From contig JAGDDC010000302.1 in the NCBI GenBank assembly GCA_017958245.1, forward strand, positions 1-8,697: 8,697 nucleotides of DNA, given 5' to 3'. The notes beneath the pieces are model-generated. The model was not told the origin of the DNA. It did not search any database and saw only the letters and a list, made by a program, of their open reading frames with translations. This DNA comes from Lachnospiraceae bacterium (GTDB taxonomy: Bacteria > Bacillota_A > Clostridia > Lachnospirales > Lachnospiraceae). Shown piece after piece: positions 7,920-8,697 of this stretch (positions are counted from its first letter, which is position 1; each line of letters opens with the position of its first letter). A program made the position numbers and the translations under genes.

Positions 7920-7946
7920 TTGACAGACGGAGCGTTTTGTTATACT
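7920..7946 (+). promoter_or_regulatory. Sigma-A-type promoter of the regulator-mcsA operon
   Basis: A consensus -35 box TTGACA (7920-7925) is followed after 15 bases by TATACT (7941-7946). TG at 7938-7939 completes an extended -10 (TGTTATACT). The spacer is 2 bases short of the optimum, which the extended -10 could compensate. Transcription would start near 7953, leaving an untranslated leader of about 75 bases before the GTG at 8028. Confidence 0.75.
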
Positions 7947-7958
7947 ATGTGTATAACA
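7938..7958. promoter_or_regulatory. Palindromic operator overlapping the -10 box
   Basis: A perfect inverted repeat has arms TGTTATAC (7938-7945) and GTATAACA (7951-7958), separated by TATGT. The left arm contains the -10 box and the right arm covers the expected transcription start. A dimeric repressor bound here would block RNA polymerase. The GntR-family protein encoded just downstream is the obvious candidate, which implies autoregulation. That it binds here is inference. Confidence 0.75.
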
Positions 7959-8027
7959 GATGAAACAGTTGACGTGAACGGCATCATTTGCGGGACACGG
8001 CTTTGAGACAGTCAGGAGGCGGTAAGT

Positions 8028-8405
8028 GTGATCTACTACATAGACGAGAGCAGCGACGAGGCGTTTTACATCCAGCTTCGAAACCAGATCATTTGCGCCA
8101 TAGCCAACGCCACGATCAGGAACGGCGACAGCCTTCCCTCCGTGCGCGACATGGCGGAAGAGATCGGGATCAACATGCACACCGTAAACAAAGCATACGC
8201 GATACTCAGACAGGAGGGGTATCTAACGCTTGACAGGAGGCGCGGGGCGGTGATATCGATCGATATGGACAAGCTCGAGGCGCTCGACAGACTGAAAGAC
8301 CAGATGAGAGTCATACTCGCGCAGGCCGTCTGCAAGAACGTCTCCAGAGAGGAGATACACGAGATAGCGGACGAAGTCCTGAACGAATTCTCGGGCATAA
8401 ACTGA
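8028..8405 (+). CDS. GntR-family transcriptional regulator, YtrA-like short form
   Basis: This is a 125-residue DNA-binding protein, probably a dimeric repressor. A GntR-type winged helix-turn-helix fills residues about 10-78. It starts with the amphipathic segment AFYIQLRNQIICAIANATI, followed by the family hallmark LPSVRDMAEEIGINMHTVNKAY (residues 36-57) and a wing with EGYLTLDRRRGAVIS. Only about 45 residues follow, predicted as helices, which is the small dimerisation domain of the YtrA subfamily and not a FadR- or HutC-type ligand domain. The GTG start at 8028 has AGGAGG at 8014-8019, 8 bases upstream. The ATG-like alternatives lack this support. It has its own promoter with an operator-like palindrome and is followed 27 bases later by mcsA. 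It occupies the place where the Clp-operon repressor CtsR is usual, so control of protein quality-control genes is a reasonable inference; the effector is unknown. Confidence 0.92.
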   Translation: MIYYIDESSDEAFYIQLRNQIICAIANATIRNGDSLPSVRDMAEEIGINMHTVNKAYAILRQEGYLTLDRRRGAVISIDMDKLEALDRLKDQMRVILAQAVCKNVSREEIHEIADEVLNEFSGIN

Positions 8406-8432
8406 CTGCGCAGACCGCGAAAGGAGGCAGCC

Positions 8433-8697
8433 ATGCTTTGTGATATATGCAAACAGAAAAAAGCCAGGATCTTCTACACCGAGGTCATAAACGGCGAAAA
8501 GCACGAACAGCATCTGTGCGAGGACTGCGCATCTGTCTACCAGGGCTTTGCGAGCAAAGAGACCAAGATCCCGGGCCTGTCGTTTGGGAACATGCTCTCG
8601 GGCATACTCGCAAACTACGCAAAGGGCCTCGAGGAGATAAAGTACAGTCAGAAAGCATGCGCAAGGTGCGGCATGACCGAGCAGGAGTTCCTCGCCA
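8433..8697 (+). CDS. mcsA: McsA-type zinc-binding UvrB/UvrC-motif protein, N-terminal 88 residues (3' end outside window)
   Basis: In Firmicutes, McsA activates the protein-arginine kinase McsB and works with ClpC in degrading damaged proteins. The visible residues show three CxxC pairs expected to bind zinc: C3/C6 (MLCDICKQKKA), C29/C32 (HLCEDCA) and C76/C79 (ACARCGMTEQEFL). Between the first two is the characteristic stretch FYTEVINGEKHEQHLC. The UvrB/UvrC motif that normally closes the protein (full length about 160-180 residues) lies outside the window. ATG 8433 follows AAGGAGG at 8421-8427 with a 5-base spacer. The 27-base gap to the regulator contains no promoter or terminator, so the two are one operon. 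By analogy mcsB and clpC should follow, but they are not visible here. Confidence 0.9.
   Translation, partial: MLCDICKQKKARIFYTEVINGEKHEQHLCEDCASVYQGFASKETKIPGLSFGNMLSGILANYAKGLEEIKYSQKACARCGMTEQEFLA

Noticed and set aside
8253..8266. Perfect 14-base palindrome ATATCGATCGATAT inside the regulator gene as an internal operator
   Set aside because: It encodes Ile-Ser-Ile-Asp with ordinary codons, bears no resemblance to the promoter palindrome, and is far from any promoter.

Overview
The window looks like a chromosomal stretch from an anaerobic Gram-positive Clostridia, most likely Lachnospiraceae or a close relative. The reasons are strong AGGAGG-type ribosome binding sites, a DUF6142-like small membrane protein, secreted SH3/glucosaminidase and cadherin-like/cohesin-like proteins with Pro-Thr linkers, and a McsA-type protein of the Clp stress operon. 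This is judged from sequence patterns alone. Every gene seen is on the + strand, and base composition appears slightly GC-rich (not counted).

Layout. (1) 1-935: 3' part of glucose-6-phosphate isomerase (pgi); the 5' end lies outside the window. (2) 952-1275: a small three-helix membrane protein that probably starts at TTG, placed directly behind pgi with a ribosome binding site that straddles the pgi stop region. (3) 1388-4168: a large secreted protein with four SH3-like modules, two Pro-rich linkers, a GH73-type glucosaminidase domain and a C-terminal cadherin-like beta-sandwich. (4) 4290-5579: a type I membrane protein with signal peptide, cohesin-like domain, a cadherin-like domain related to that of the preceding gene, a further unassigned extracellular region and a C-terminal membrane anchor. 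(5) 5618-7879: an exported 753-residue protein of unknown family, with two beta-rich halves joined by a highly charged Glu/Gly/Lys/Asp linker. (6) 7920-7958: a promoter whose -10 box is embedded in a perfect 8-bp-arm inverted repeat. (7) 8028-8405: a short GntR (YtrA-like) repressor. (8) 8433 to the end: the start of mcsA, a zinc-binding adaptor of the McsB/ClpC protein quality-control system.

How the genes fit together. Genes 3 to 5 are collinear, all exported, and two of them share a cadherin-like domain, so they read as a cell-envelope module: a peptidoglycan hydrolase, a membrane-anchored binding protein and a surface beta-solenoid-like protein. The regulator-mcsA pair is a separate transcription unit. 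It is notable because a GntR-family protein sits where CtsR normally stands in Firmicutes, and the palindrome over its own -10 box suggests autorepression. The most novel items are gene 5, with no family I can name, and this regulator/operator arrangement. No RNA genes, CRISPR arrays, insertion sequences or convincing intrinsic terminators were seen.
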